64,000 bases of DNA from Argopecten irradians (lineage: Eukaryota; Mollusca; Bivalvia; Pectinida; Pectinidae): positions 37,035,338 to 37,099,337 of the forward strand of contig NC_091134.1 of the NCBI RefSeq assembly GCF_041381155.1, read 5' to 3'. Shown here in pieces: positions 36,601 through 48,472 of this stretch. The position numbers and the translations under genes were made by a program. The notes beneath the pieces were generated by a model. The model saw nothing but the letters and a program-made list of their open reading frames with translations, did not search any database and was not told the origin of the DNA. Position 1 is the stretch's first letter. Every line of letters starts with the position of its first letter.

Positions 36601-37266
36601 AAACCTTCTTGCCAGAACTGAATCTGATTTGGGGAAAGGATAAATTTAGCTTTCTAGGAATAGAATTTTGTGTAGATTTAAATGAAATCCCCAAGATGAA
36701 TTTTGATAAAAAGATTGTGAAACTAAAATCACTTTTAAATGTATGGAGCAGGAGAAATTTGACACCACTTGGTAGAATTAACATAATAAAATCTTTATTA
36801 ATTTCACAGCTTAACTACCTGTTCATTACTTTGCCTAATCCTCCTGAGAAATTTATTAACAAATTGAACTCTCTATTATATGATTTCCTGTGGAATAACA
36901 AACCACATAAAATAAAAAAAGTTTTATTATTCAAAATTACACAGAAGGTGGGTTAAAAATGATTGATGTACGTTCTTTTATTGATTCACTAAAATTAGGC
37001 TGGGTAAGAAGAATATTTCAGTCTTCTAGTAAATGGAACCTGCTTCTGAATACTACTATAGACTTCAATAAATTACAAAATTGTGGCAAAGAATTCATTT
37101 GTGTCTGTGCCTCCTCATGCAAAAATAAGTTTTGGAAAGATGTTTTTAAAGCCTGGGTCAGAATGAATAACTCTATGTTTCTGAGAAATGTTACACAGGA
37201 TTCTATCTTAAAAACACCGCTATGGTATAACAATGATATTCAAGTTGGAAATAATTATGTCTTTTA
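31855..37266. repeat. Segmental duplication, left copy (kinase exons plus LINE)
   Basis: This block recurs at 42289-47406. It runs from intron 4 of kinase 2, through its 5' exons and upstream region, into the middle of a LINE. Both borders cut through larger features, so the duplication is later than the LINE insertion. The right copy lacks the counterpart of about 33039-33390. Confidence 0.9.
34110..34158. repeat. Perfect 15-bp hairpin upstream of the LINE
   Basis: CACCTGGTTTGGCTT at 34110-34124 pairs perfectly with 34144-34158 around a 19-nt spacer. In the duplicate block (about 44150-44215) the same place has diverged sequence that no longer pairs well. Confidence 0.6.
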
Positions 37267-38070
37267 TGACCACCCTCCCCCACTCCAAAATGGTATCAAG
37301 AAATGGAATGAATATTTTGATTTTTGAATTTGATAATGAAAAATGGCAAAAAATACTTAAAATACCCATTTTCTGTCACAAAAAGTTCCAAACTGCAATG
37401 GTTTCAGGTTAGATTAAACGAAATTATACACCATATTTTTAATAACGAATACTTTTCTTTACAAAACAAAGTTGTATCCTAGCCCATTATGTTCACTCTG
37501 TAATAAGGAAAGAGAAAACTAACTATTATTCACTGTAATAGGGAATGTTTGTGAAGTACAAAAGCTATTACAGCAATTTGAAAATCTGTGTGACATTTTA
37601 TTTATTCCTGTTGTTTTAAATAAAGAATCATTTCTTTTTGTGGAATATTGTCTCCGGTTGCTAACATTGTTGATAACGAAATTATAATCTTAATCAAACA
37701 CTACTATATATATATAAAAGTAGATGTCTACATAAACCCTTAAGTCTTGACGCCCTCCTCATCAATACTATTAAAGATCATTTCAATACTGTGAAATTCA
37801 CCACATATTATAAAAATGAAAACATAAAAAGGAAATTTGACAATAATTGAGAAAATGGAAACATTTTATTGAATGTAGCTATAAAAATTTAACATGCATG
37901 TGTGAAACCAAAACTTTAATTTTAATTCCTGACTTTGCCTTTTTAAAAAAAAATGTTTTTTTGCTTGTTTTTTTTCTTCTTCTTCTTCATCTTATAGCAG
38001 TTGTGGGATCTCTCTCTCTCTCTTTTTCTCTTTCTTCCCTCTTTTTCTCACCCCCTCTCCAAATTTAAGT
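34334..38070 (+). mobile_element. L1/Tx1-like LINE, copy A
   Basis: A non-LTR retrotransposon. 34334-35506 is an open frame of 390 residues with the endonuclease: SANCQGL at the start, QDTH, GDFNLVLN, and SDHSAV near residue 230. Reverse transcriptase follows in shifted frames: SPGADGFTAEF (35760), GVITCIPKGDKP, NWRPISLLN, DQTGFLSGRYIGENIR, MIDFEKAFDSV (36150), GCRQGDPIAPYLF (36320). The catalytic box reads NADD where YADD is usual (36450). Frameshifts at T runs near 35490 and 35790, plus later stops, break it. Remnants of the C-terminal part continue past 37330; a pyrimidine-rich tail ends near 38070. The 5' boundary is uncertain (34160-34330). L1/Tx1 placement is inferred from motif wording. 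Confidence 0.85.
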
Positions 38071-38180
38071 GTTTGATGTATAGTTAATTATAAAAATGAG
38101 GATTTTCTTTCTTTTGTGTATGAGCTAAGAATGTGTGAAGGTATACAAGGGTGTGTAAGTGTGTGTGCTTATGCTAGGGT

Positions 38181-38236
38181 GTGTATGTATGTATGTATGT
38201 ATGTATGTATGTATGTATGTATGTATGTATGTATGT
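38181..38236 (+). repeat. TATG microsatellite
   Basis: About fourteen GTAT units, nearly pure, within a longer T/A/G-rich low-complexity stretch (38150-38540). It lies about 100 bp beyond the inferred 3' end of LINE copy A. Confidence 0.9.
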
Positions 38237-38698
38237 GTATGTTATGTCATATATGTATATATCTTCAACACTATATATGTACCTGTGCATGTACGCTTTG
38301 TAAGTATGCTTGTATATGTATCTATGTATGCATGTAAGTATGTATCTTTGTAAGGAAATATGTAACACTATACATATGATTTACAATATATGTGTGTATG
38401 TATAAATCTAATAATAGATGTATGAATGTATCTATGTACTTTATATGATTGCAGTTAATATACATGTAAAATATGTGTATATGGTATGTCGGAGTGAATG
38501 TGTATGATTGTATTATGTTATGTACTATAAAAATGCCTTGAAAAAATACATATTTTTTCAAAATTACACAAATACATTTCGGAAAAAATCATTCCATTCA
38601 CAAAATATTGATGTCACAATAGATACCTTAGGCATGATATAGCTATGTAACATTCAATGGCAGAATATCATTACTACAGATATAAAGGAGAATACAGA

Positions 38699-39712
38699 CA
38701 AGAGGCCCATGGGCCTTAACGGTCATCTGGCACAATACAACATCGTCGTTTAAAGATTTTAGCCTAATTGACTCCTGTGACCTTGAATGAAGATCAAAGT
38801 CATTCATTTGAACAAACTTGGTAGCCCTTCATCCCAGCATATCACAGACCCAATATCAGGTCTCTAGGCCTCTTAGTTATTCACAAGAAGTCATTTAAAG
38901 ATTTTAGCAATTTTGACCCCTGTGATCTTGAAGGCAGATCAAGGTCATTTTTTTAACAAATATGGTAGCCCTTCATCCCAGCATATCACAGGCCATCAGG
39001 TTTCTAGGCCTCTTAGTTATTCATAAGCAGTTATTTCAAGATTTTAGCCTATTTGACCCCTGTGACCTTGGATGAAGGTCAAGGTCATTCATGTGAACAA
39101 ACTTGGTTGCCCTTCATCCCAGCATGCTGTAGGCCCAATATGAGTGTCCTGGGCCTTACAGTTCTTGAGAAGAAGTCGTTTAAAGACTTTAGCCTATTTG
39201 ACCCCTGTGACCTCGAATGAAGGTCAAGGTCATTCATTTGAACAAACTTGGTAGCCCTTCATCCAACCATGCTGCAGGCTTAATATGAGTACCCTGAGCC
39301 TTTCAGTTCTTGAGAAGAAGTTGTTTAAAGGATTTTAGCCTATTTGACCCCTGTGACCTTAAATGAAGGTCAAGGTCATTCATTTGAACAAAACTGGTAG
39401 CCCTTCATCCCAGCATGCTGCAGGCCCAATATGGGTAATCTGGGCCTTCTGGTTCTTGAAAAGAAGTTGTTTCAAGATTTTAGCCTTTTTGACCTCTGTG
39501 ACCTTGAATGAAGGTCAAGGTCATTCATTTGAACAAACTTGGTAGCCCTTCATCCAAACATGCTACAGGCCAAATATCAGTACCATTGGCCTTTCGTTAT
39601 TAAGAAGAAGTTGTTTGAATGAAAAGTTTATGCACGGCGCACGGCGCACGACGACGGACGGTGCATGATGACAATAGGTCATCCTGACCCTTCGGGTCAG
39701 ATGACCTAAAAA
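38699..39712. repeat. Element with six tandem units of about 147 bp
   Basis: Each unit carries CCTGTGACCTTGAATGAAGG, then a TCAAGGTCATTCATTTGAAC block and AGCCCTTCATCC; units lie near 38780, 38925, 39065, 39210, 39355 and 39500. The left end contains GGTCATCTG (38721) and the right end CAGATGACC (39699), so it has short inverted ends. A GC-rich CGGCGCACGG stretch precedes the right end. The translations are not proteins. Confidence 0.8.
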
Positions 39713-39858
39713 TCTAAGGTTTGAACCAAGGACCCACCAAACTCTATACATGGGCTCTACCTATGTTGTTACCTGGTCACTGATTATCGACCCAGTCAGG
39801 TTTATCCTCACCTGTACCTATCGTGACAGACACCAGATCGGTGTTGATTAGTTTACAT

Positions 39859-40604
39859 TACATCTACATAATTATACCCAGGTAAGTATCTACATAGATA
39901 AAGGAGATAAAAGAAATCCCTTTATGGCAGAATTGTTTTCCAGAGTGTGACAAAATAAGTTGATTGTAATTCTAGATAGTATTAATTTATGTAGGCGGAC
40001 TAGTGTTTTCTTCTCAATCATTGATGACACATTTTAATACCCTGCTTTTTATAAATACAGGAAATGTTTAATACATGACACGGTTTTTTTCCTGATTGGG
40101 AAATGTTTAATACATGAGTAGAACCTAATTATTTTTATTTATATATCTGTTTCATTAGCACAAATAAATGTTGTCATTTCTTAGCAGGAAAAAACTACTT
40201 ATACAGTATGCTGTGTCATATCAGTCAGCTGGTGTGGGGGGACTATTTCTTCAAGAGTTTAAATCTGCTGCTGTGAGTACATACTTGATTGTTACTCAAC
40301 ATCAGCATTGGTTGGGAAATTAATTCTTTCATATTTAACTTGGTCTTCTCACATTCTTAAAACATTATTATCAATCCTTGCGTACAAGGGGAGACAATTT
40401 TGATTACAAAGGGAGATAAGTTAAATCACAAGGGGAGATAAATGAGCTTTCACAAGGGGAGACAACTCTACATGAAAAAGAAAGGAAATACAAAAAAAAA
40501 TATGTATCATATCTCATCTGTCTGTAATCTCTTCCTCAAAAGACATGAACAATATCATACAAGTCCTTACACGATACCGGTGTTCATTCGAAATTTTTTA
40601 AAAT
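39859..40604. repeat. Direct repeat of about 0.75 kb, left copy
   Basis: Recurs at 41532-42280 with few differences, starting TACATCTACATAATTATACC. The right copy abuts the right copy of the larger segmental duplication. 40605-41531 between them is unique and holds nothing recognisable. Confidence 0.9.
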
Positions 40605-41531
40605 CTCCGAGGTCAGCTAAAGTTAAAACTTTGTCTGATAAAGCTTATTTATTGAAGTAATTCTCAGATAGGCATGTGTTTAACACAAATGGACAAAAAC
40701 GATTGATAACGGCAGGTTTTAAATACGGATGAGCTTCAGCAATGATCTTTGTCCATTGATAAAGGGGCATGATTCCGTGATTGGAACAATTAAGTTTGAT
40801 AATTCCATGTGGTCTACATTTAGACTAGAACGGGTGGGAGGTAATATGTAACTTCTATATCACACATAAATAGACTGTACTATAAGGAAATGATAATGTC
40901 GGACTCTATATACCGCCAATCAGATAAATCGCAAAATAAACATTGGCAAGCTTTATTTCAAACATTTATTTTTTGAAAATTAAACTTGAAATGTACGTCA
41001 TAAAAATAGCTCTTTTTTAATTATTTCACATAATAATGATTTTAAACTGACTTTTTCTTCCTTTTTTACAATTTGGGACATATGACTTGCAAAAACAGGA
41101 TGGTATTATTTTGTTGGCCTTAACCATTCCTTTGGTAGTAGATATAAAATATCTTCAATGATAGCCATACTGTTTGACAATCAAACAACTCTGAACAATA
41201 GGTGAGACCTGATCAACCTAAATCATCACTTACGGAGACAATGTAGCATTTACTACAATAGAAATAGTATCGGTCTAGTTGGCTTACCATTCTGATTCAC
41301 GCCTCCATGTAAAATACCAACAGTTGAGACAAACACCGAACCTGACCTGGCGGGCTGTCATTTCAGCACTTTAAGACGTAGATATTCTGTCGTGATATTT
41401 TTGTCAAGCCGTTGATATCTCAAATCTGATAAAATTATTTCTCAATCAAATCTATCTTATACTGAAGAACATTCAGCATTTAAACAAATGTGGTGTCAGA
41501 AACTTGAGCGTTGTTGGTTTTTTTCATCCCG

Positions 41532-42280
41532 TACATCTACATAATTATACCCAGGTAAGTATCTACATAGATAAAGGAGATAAAAGAAATCCCTTTATGG
41601 CAGAATTATTTTCCAGAGTGTGACAAAATAAGTTGATTGTAATTCTAGATAGTATTTATTTATGTAGGCGGACTAGTGTTTTCTTCTCAATCATTGAATG
41701 ATGACACATTTTAATACCCTGCTTTTTATAAATACAGGAAATGTTTAATACATGACACGGTTTTTTCCTGATTGGAAATGATGTTTAATACATGAGTAGA
41801 AACCTAATTATTATTTTTATTTATATATCTGTTTCATTAGCACAAATAAATGTTGTCATTTCTTAGCAGGAAAAAACTACTTATACAGTATGCTGTGTCA
41901 TATCAGTCAGCCTGGTGTGGGGGGACTATTTCTTGAAGAGTTTAAATCTGCTGCTGTGAGTACATACTTGATTGTTACTCAACATCAGCATTGGTTGGGA
42001 AATTAATTCTTTCATATTTAACTTGGTCTTCTCACATTCTTAAAACATTATTATCAATCCTTGCGTACAAGGGGAGACAATTTTGATTACAAAGGGAGAT
42101 AAGTTAAATCACAGGGGAGATAAATGAGCTTTCACAAGGGGAGACAACTCTACATGAAAAAGAAAGGAAATACAAAAAAAAAAATATGTATCATATCTCA
42201 TCTGTCTGTAATCTCTTCCTCAAAAGACATGAACAATATCATACAAGTCCTTCAACGATACCGGTGTTCATTCGAAAATT
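41532..42280. repeat. Direct repeat of about 0.75 kb, right copy
   Basis: Partner of 39859-40604. It ends at CATTCGAAAATTG, where the sequence switches to kinase intron sequence (from 42289). A short bridge of about 8 bp (TTGTTTTA) lies at the junction. Confidence 0.9.
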
Positions 42281-42288
42281 GTTTTAGC

Positions 42289-43735
42289 AGAACTTTGTTA
42301 TAATTTACCTCTTTGTTGTCATACGATTCTTCATCATCTTTAGAATGATGTTCGATTCCACTTCGCCCATGATAAACTGTTCACCATCAAGTTCTCCTTC
42401 AATGCGACCGCTTTCATTGAAGTGAAACTGCAAATGATATACGTAAAAGTGTAGTTGATACTTTTTTATATTCTAGCTGAAGCAGTATTCATTTAGAAAA
42501 GAAAGGAATTTAGATAGTATATATAAATATAGTGTTCATTGGCGAAATGGGCCCTTGATTCAAATTGGTGAAAGGGGCTCCTGGTTCAAATTAGTGAAAG
42601 GGGCCCTTGGTTCAACTTCGAATAAAAGCAGAATCAAGAAAATACAAAGTAACAGTTGAAAAATTGTAAAACTAAAATATTTGAAAAACAAGATTTTGGA
42701 GAAAAAAATGTCAACTGTTGCATTATGGCATTAAGTATCTTCTCACATACCATGCGCTGGTATTTGTCCAAAACTGCTTGAACACCTGTGTCCATTGTAT
42801 CCTGAACTGCTTGAACACTTGAGCTCATTATGTCCTGAACTGCCTGAACACTTGTGTTCATCGTGTCCTGAACTGCCTGTGAGGCCATATCCTGTTGATT
42901 CAATCCAGTGCTGTATGTTTGGGTTTCAAATTCTGTTGTGGACTGTTTAACTTGTGTTGCAGCAGAAGTGCTGTCTGGTCTTATCTGTAAGGCCAAAAAT
43001 ATGTTCTACAATGTATTGTGAAATATTTGAATATATTACTTTAATTCAGAATTCAATACTTATAGACCAGTTCATACATATTAGCATTTATAAAAAAGAA
43101 TATTTGTTATGAAACTATGAGGCAACTTTTTTTAAAAAACTGATCTGCATTCTTTTTTCCCCGAAAGATTCGTTTATATATTTATATTGTATAACTTGTC
43201 AAAAATTCCGTTTTCAATGCTAGTATGAAATTAAGAAATCCCTTGACCTATACATACTTGTTTAATGATATATTGGTTCAGGTTGTTAGGTAGAGACTTG
43301 TCCATTCCAATACCAAGATTTGAGAGAATCTCTTGTTGATCAGTTTCTCTTAAAATCTGTTCATATACACCATTATCTAGGTGTATAAGGGGCCTACATC
43401 GGAGCCCTCTCCTTCCTTGCCTGTAAATGTTATACAGACCATAGTAGACGTATGCCTGTCTTTCAAAAGCGGTACGGGATTAATTAAAATCTATTTAATC
43501 TAGAAATGAGAAAGACAAAACTTTTTCATTGAAACTAAAAGTCAATTCTACCATTCTAACGTCCACCCCCCAGCCCTCCTTCCAACCTCCATTCCATCTT
43601 GCATCTTAGCCCGAGAACGAAATAAATTTGAAATATCACAACTTACCTTTACAGCCTTGTTACCGACTAATCTTCCACCATATGGCGGGCATGGTATTTT
43701 CTTCTTCGACCTACCTTAAATTCATGTTTTAGCTG
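42289..43735 (-). pseudogene. Partial kinase copy 3 (exons 1-4 only)
   Basis: Contains counterparts of exon 4 (42427-42309), exon 3 (42984-42751, three 11-residue repeats), part of exon 2 (43258 to about 43441) and exon 1 (about 43727-43645). The upstream half of exon 2 and part of intron 1 are deleted (the stretch equal to 33039-33390). The exon 1 ATG again meets an early stop. No kinase-domain exons are attached. It is almost identical to paralogue 2, so it arose with the segmental duplication. Confidence 0.85.
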
Positions 43736-44380
43736 AGCTTAGTTATCTGGCGGTACTTCGCGGCAGACAATATGTTGTTGCTATGGAGTCATTCGTATCT
43801 TAGCGCCACCTAAACTTATTCGCTGCGCCATCTAGCAGTATAACAAGGGAGGTAACTCTCTGTTAGACTGTGACTGTAGTAGACTGGTTACGCAGAGTAG
43901 AGAACTAAGGAAAGAATGTAAAAAAACCATCGTCATAATTTTCAAGTTTTCATTTAATAATCCTTTTTTTAATTTTCTTGCTAAAAAATAATGCTACGTA
44001 CAGTAAAACACACAGTGATCCGAGAATTAGTTAGTTTATAAATATAATTCCATGTAATATTATACCTGTATGTACCTCAATGTCCATAGACCACCATTCA
44101 GATGTTTAGGTTTTACATGTGTTTAAGTATACTCTTGATAAAAAATGGTAAAAATCATACTGGTTACACTTGTTCATAACCAAAAAACACAAGCCAATCC
44201 AGGTGTAGCGACTTGATAGACAGGTGAATGTTGAGTAGTGGTCAAAAATTGTCTGACCTACTTGTTGATGTTTTTATGTTTTCTAGCTTTCTTTCCTCCT
44301 TTTCCCATTCTCTTTCCATTCGTTCCTCTAGGTCCCACAACTACTACAATATGTAAGCTTAGTCGAACTTTAGATTTCAC

Positions 44381-47300
44381 ATGAACAATATTTTTATACT
44401 TTCGGCAAATTGTCAGGGTCTCAGGGATAGGGCAAAAAGGAAAGATGTTTTCTCTTATCTACGGGACAAAAAATATAGTATATTTTGTTTACAGGATACT
44501 CATTTCACAACAGATGAGGAAAATACTATTAGAAATGAGTGGGGTTACGAATGCTACTTTAGTTCGTATACTTCAAACTCACGTGGCATAGCAATTCTTT
44601 TAAATAATAATTTTGAATGCAAAGTGCCCAAAAAAAAAAGATTTAAACGGTAATTTTCTAGCACTTGATTTACTTATTGAGGGCTCCAAGTTTACCCTTA
44701 TTTCACTTTACGGTCCTAACCGAGATAATCCAATTTTTTATGCCATAGTCTCAGAAGCAATAGAAAATTTTAGTAATGAGAATGTAATAATTTGTGGCGA
44801 TTTTAACTTAGTTCTTAATCCTGAAATGGACTACGATAATAACTATCGAAATATTAATAATGCTGCTTCAAGGGAAAAAAGTTCTAGAATTAATTGAAAT
44901 CATAGCCTGGTTGATATTTACAGAGAACATCACCCCGATAAATAAAAGATATACATGGCGTAGAGTTAAATCCAATTAAAACAGGCCAGATTAGATTTTT
45001 TCTTGATTTCAGAATCACTTCTATCTAGTATACACAAGTCGAGTATCGAACCTAGTTATAGATCGGATCACTCTGCCGTAATCATATCCTTGAAATTAAT
45101 GAATTTAAAAGGGGAAGAGGCTTTTGGAAATTTAATAATTCTCTACTGAATGAATCTGAGTATCTCGATACCATTAAACAAACTATTAAGGCTCAGATCA
45201 AGTTGCAATATTGTCTCCCTGTATATTGTTTTTAATTCCATATCTAACATCCCCAATAGTGAAATATCCAATGTTTTAATAAATGATCAGTTATTTTTAG
45301 AAACTTGTATTGATGGAGTTAAGAGGAAAATGTCTATTTCATATTGCATCATTTAGGAAAAGACAACAGAATCTCAATGAAGAAAATCTTAAAAAATCAA
45401 TAGAATCATTAGAAGACTGTACTGATCACTGACCTAGACCGAGATAAATGAAAAGAAAACAGCAGTTAGAATCCATTCGTATGAAAAAGATAAAGGGTAG
45501 CACATGATACGATCAAGAGCAAAGTGGTTTGAGGAGGGGGGAAAACCAACAGCAATATTTTTTTAAATTTAGAAAATAGGAAAGTATACTTCAAAATTCA
45601 TTCGTAAAATACAGAAAGAAGACAAGGTCATTACTAATCAGGAAGAGATACTGAATGAGTTCGTTTATTTATGAGGAATTGTACAGAAACAGAGATGTTG
45701 ATAATATTAATTTAGATTTATTTCTTGAAGATTATGATGTCCCTAAGTTGAGTGAGAATGAATCAAACAATCTTGAAGGTAAAATATCTTTTAAAGAAGC
45801 AGGTTTCGTTTTGAAAAATATGAAAAACAATAAGAGTCCAGGTGCAGATGGTTTTACAGCAGAATTTTTTAAGGTATTTTGGAGTTATATAGGGGATTTT
45901 GTTGTTCGCTCAATTAACCACAGTTTTTCAATTGGTCAGCTATCTATTACTCAGAGACAAGGTGTAATTACATGTATCCCCAAGGGAGATAAACCACGTC
46001 ACTTCCTCAAAAATTGGAGACCCATTTCTCTTTTAAACATTACATATAAAATTGCTTCTGGTATAATTTCACAAAGAATAAAATCGGTTCTAGGAAAACT
46101 TATTAATGAAGATCAGACAGGGTTTTTTGTCATGGCTGTACAATCTGTTGTAGTAGTGAAAAATTCGTACAGCAGTATATGATGTTACATGCAGATATGC
46201 CAGATGAATCTTAAACCATTCGTATGGATATTGTTAACTTTTGATTTGATTTCGAGAAAAGCAATTTGATTCTGTGTTCATGGGAGTGTTTATTGATAAT
46301 AGTTAGTTAGGAATTAATTTTGATGTTTGAATTAGAGTATAAGAAAATGGGTCAAAACTTGTTGCATGAAAATTGTTGTTTTCAGTTTCAATAATATCAG
46401 GGTGGTATTATGTCATACCACACTCTGCATTTCAGTCGTGGTTGATCCGACAAAGGGGATCCAATCGCCCCATACCGTCCTTTCTAGTTTCTGTGTGTGG
46501 GAAAATTTTTAGCTGTTAGGAATAAGAAATAATAAAAATATCAAATGGATTGAACTTCAAAATGTAAATATTTTAAATGTACAATATGCTGATGATACCG
46601 GTTTAATATTAGACGGTTCAGAAAGATCTTTAAGGGAATCTATTGTTGAATTGAACCACTTTGCCAGAATTTCAGGGCTTTCTATTAATACGAGTAAGAC
46701 ACAAGTTATTTGGATAGGTAGTTGCAAATATAGTCAAGAAACCTTCTTGCCAGAACTGAATCTGATTTGGGGAAAGGATAAATTTAGCTTTCTAGGAATA
46801 GAATTTTGTGTAGATTTAAATGAAATCCCCAAGATGAATTTTGATAAAAAGATTGTGAAACTAAAATCACTTTTAAATGTATGGAGCAGGAGAAATTTGA
46901 CACCACTTGGTAGAATTAACATAATAAAAATCTTTATTAATTTCACAGCTTAACTACCTGTTCATTACTTTGCCTAATCCTCCTGAGAAATTTATTAACA
47001 AATTGAACTCTCTATTATATGATTTCCTGTGGAATAACAAACCACATAAAATAAAAAAAGTTTTATTATTCAAAATTACACAGAAGGTGGGTTAAAAATG
47101 ATTGATGTACGTTCTTTTATTGATTCACTAAAAATTAGGCTGGGTAAGAAGAATATTTCAGTCTTCTAGTAAATGGAACCTGCTTCTGAATACTACTATA
47201 GACTTCAATAAATTACAAAATTGTGGCAAAGAATTCATTTGTGTCTGTGCCTCCTCATGCAAAAATAAGTTTTGGAAAGATGTTTTTAAAGCCTGGGTCA

Positions 47301-47406
47301 GAATGAATAACTCTATGTTTCTGAGAAATGTTACACAGGATTCTATCTTAAAAACACCGCTATGGTATAACAATGATATTCAAGTTGGAAATAATTATGT
47401 CTTTTA
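44381..47406 (+). mobile_element. L1/Tx1-like LINE, copy B (truncated by duplication border)
   Basis: Same element as 34334-38070, carried here by the duplication. The endonuclease frame breaks near 44630 at an A run and repeatedly afterwards. 45655-46182 is open through SPGADGFTAEFFKVFWSYIG, where copy A is shifted, and YADD is intact near 46590. The 3' part beyond the duplication border is absent. 47407-48152 that follows holds nothing recognisable. Confidence 0.85.
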
Positions 47407-48152
47407 GACTGTTACACTGTTACAATAAACATCCTTATGGTAGATTATGTTTCATTCTCCGTAAAATTCTCCATAAGTTATCTGTATTCTGTCGACGGGA
47501 AGTAAGCTTATACTAACGATATAATTTCTTCGGAACCTAAGATCCACTATTTAACTGTGTAATTAGTGAATATATGCCTCTCTCTCTGCTTATACATTAT
47601 TTTAACTATGTACATAATCTACCAATCAAGCTTCGTTAAAAATAAACTTTGATCTGTTATAGACATATTGCCCTTTAGATCTTACGACCGATTTTGTTTG
47701 GACTACTTTAAATGTAACACTGTGAATTAAATAAATAATACCAAACCTGTCCTCAGTAACTGTTTTAATGTTGGTAAAAGTGAAAAATGATAGCATCACC
47801 TTGGCCTTACACCGTCGATAGCGGCTTGAAAAATTATCCTCTGACTCGATAAAAATCGATCTTGCATGTATTTTTTTCATTTTCCTTCGCATCATTACCC
47901 TTACTATGTGACTGGGATACCAATCGGTATGAGAAAGTATGCATGTTAAGTTCCTAGATGCAACATGGCAGAAACATTAGAATAGTGTGATAAACAGTCA
48001 GCAGCCAGTTTGTTATTTGACAAGGGAAAAGGTTAGCTATATGTTTACAGCTATATGTTTATATTCTAGTGCCTATAGACATATAGATTTTCGTGGGGCT
48101 GGATAAAAACGATAAAAAAAACGTACTCTACATAATAAATAGTTGTATAGAA

Positions 48153-48292
48153 TACGGTAGCAGACGTGACATAAATAAAATTATCGCGTTCGAACGCAAT
48201 ATTTCGTTGTCAATAATATTTGTTCCCACGCAATAATATTTCGTTCCCACGCAATAATTCTATTTATTTCATGTCCGCTCCCAGCCACCGTA
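48153..48292. mobile_element. Small relative of the 23738-24357 inverted-repeat element
   Basis: The right end (TTATTTCATGTCCGCTCCC, then AGCCACCGTA) is identical to that family. The left end is diverged (TACGGTAGCAGACGTGACAT). TA bounds both ends. It holds only a few array units around GCGTTCGAACGC, so it shows the family without the expanded array. Confidence 0.7.
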
Positions 48293-48472
48293 AAAGGACG
48301 AGCTATGATACGAATTCCTGTTTCAGCGACAATACAATCTTATGAAGATAGACATAATATGTAGGCATGCTTCCTACGTATAGAATATGTGTTTGATATG
48401 GTCTTCGATTTCAATATTTCCAGTCGCATTCCTCTTTGAATTTCAATATAATCAGATATGCCAGAAGTTTTC

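Larger units (their letters stand above)
42289..47406. repeat. Segmental duplication, right copy
   Basis: Partner of 31855-37266. Its flanks are nearly identical to the left copy, but 44620-45660 and especially 46130-46560 carry dense single-base insertions and substitutions. Both copies end at the same LINE position (ATTATGTCTTTTA). Confidence 0.9.

Noticed and set aside
38116-38368. Cys/Tyr/Val-rich frames on both strands
   Set aside because: Translations of the TATG and neighbouring low-complexity repeats.
38699-39712. A CRISPR-like array of regularly spaced repeats
   Set aside because: The genome is animal, the units are about 147 bp with no distinct spacers, and the ends are those of a repeat element.
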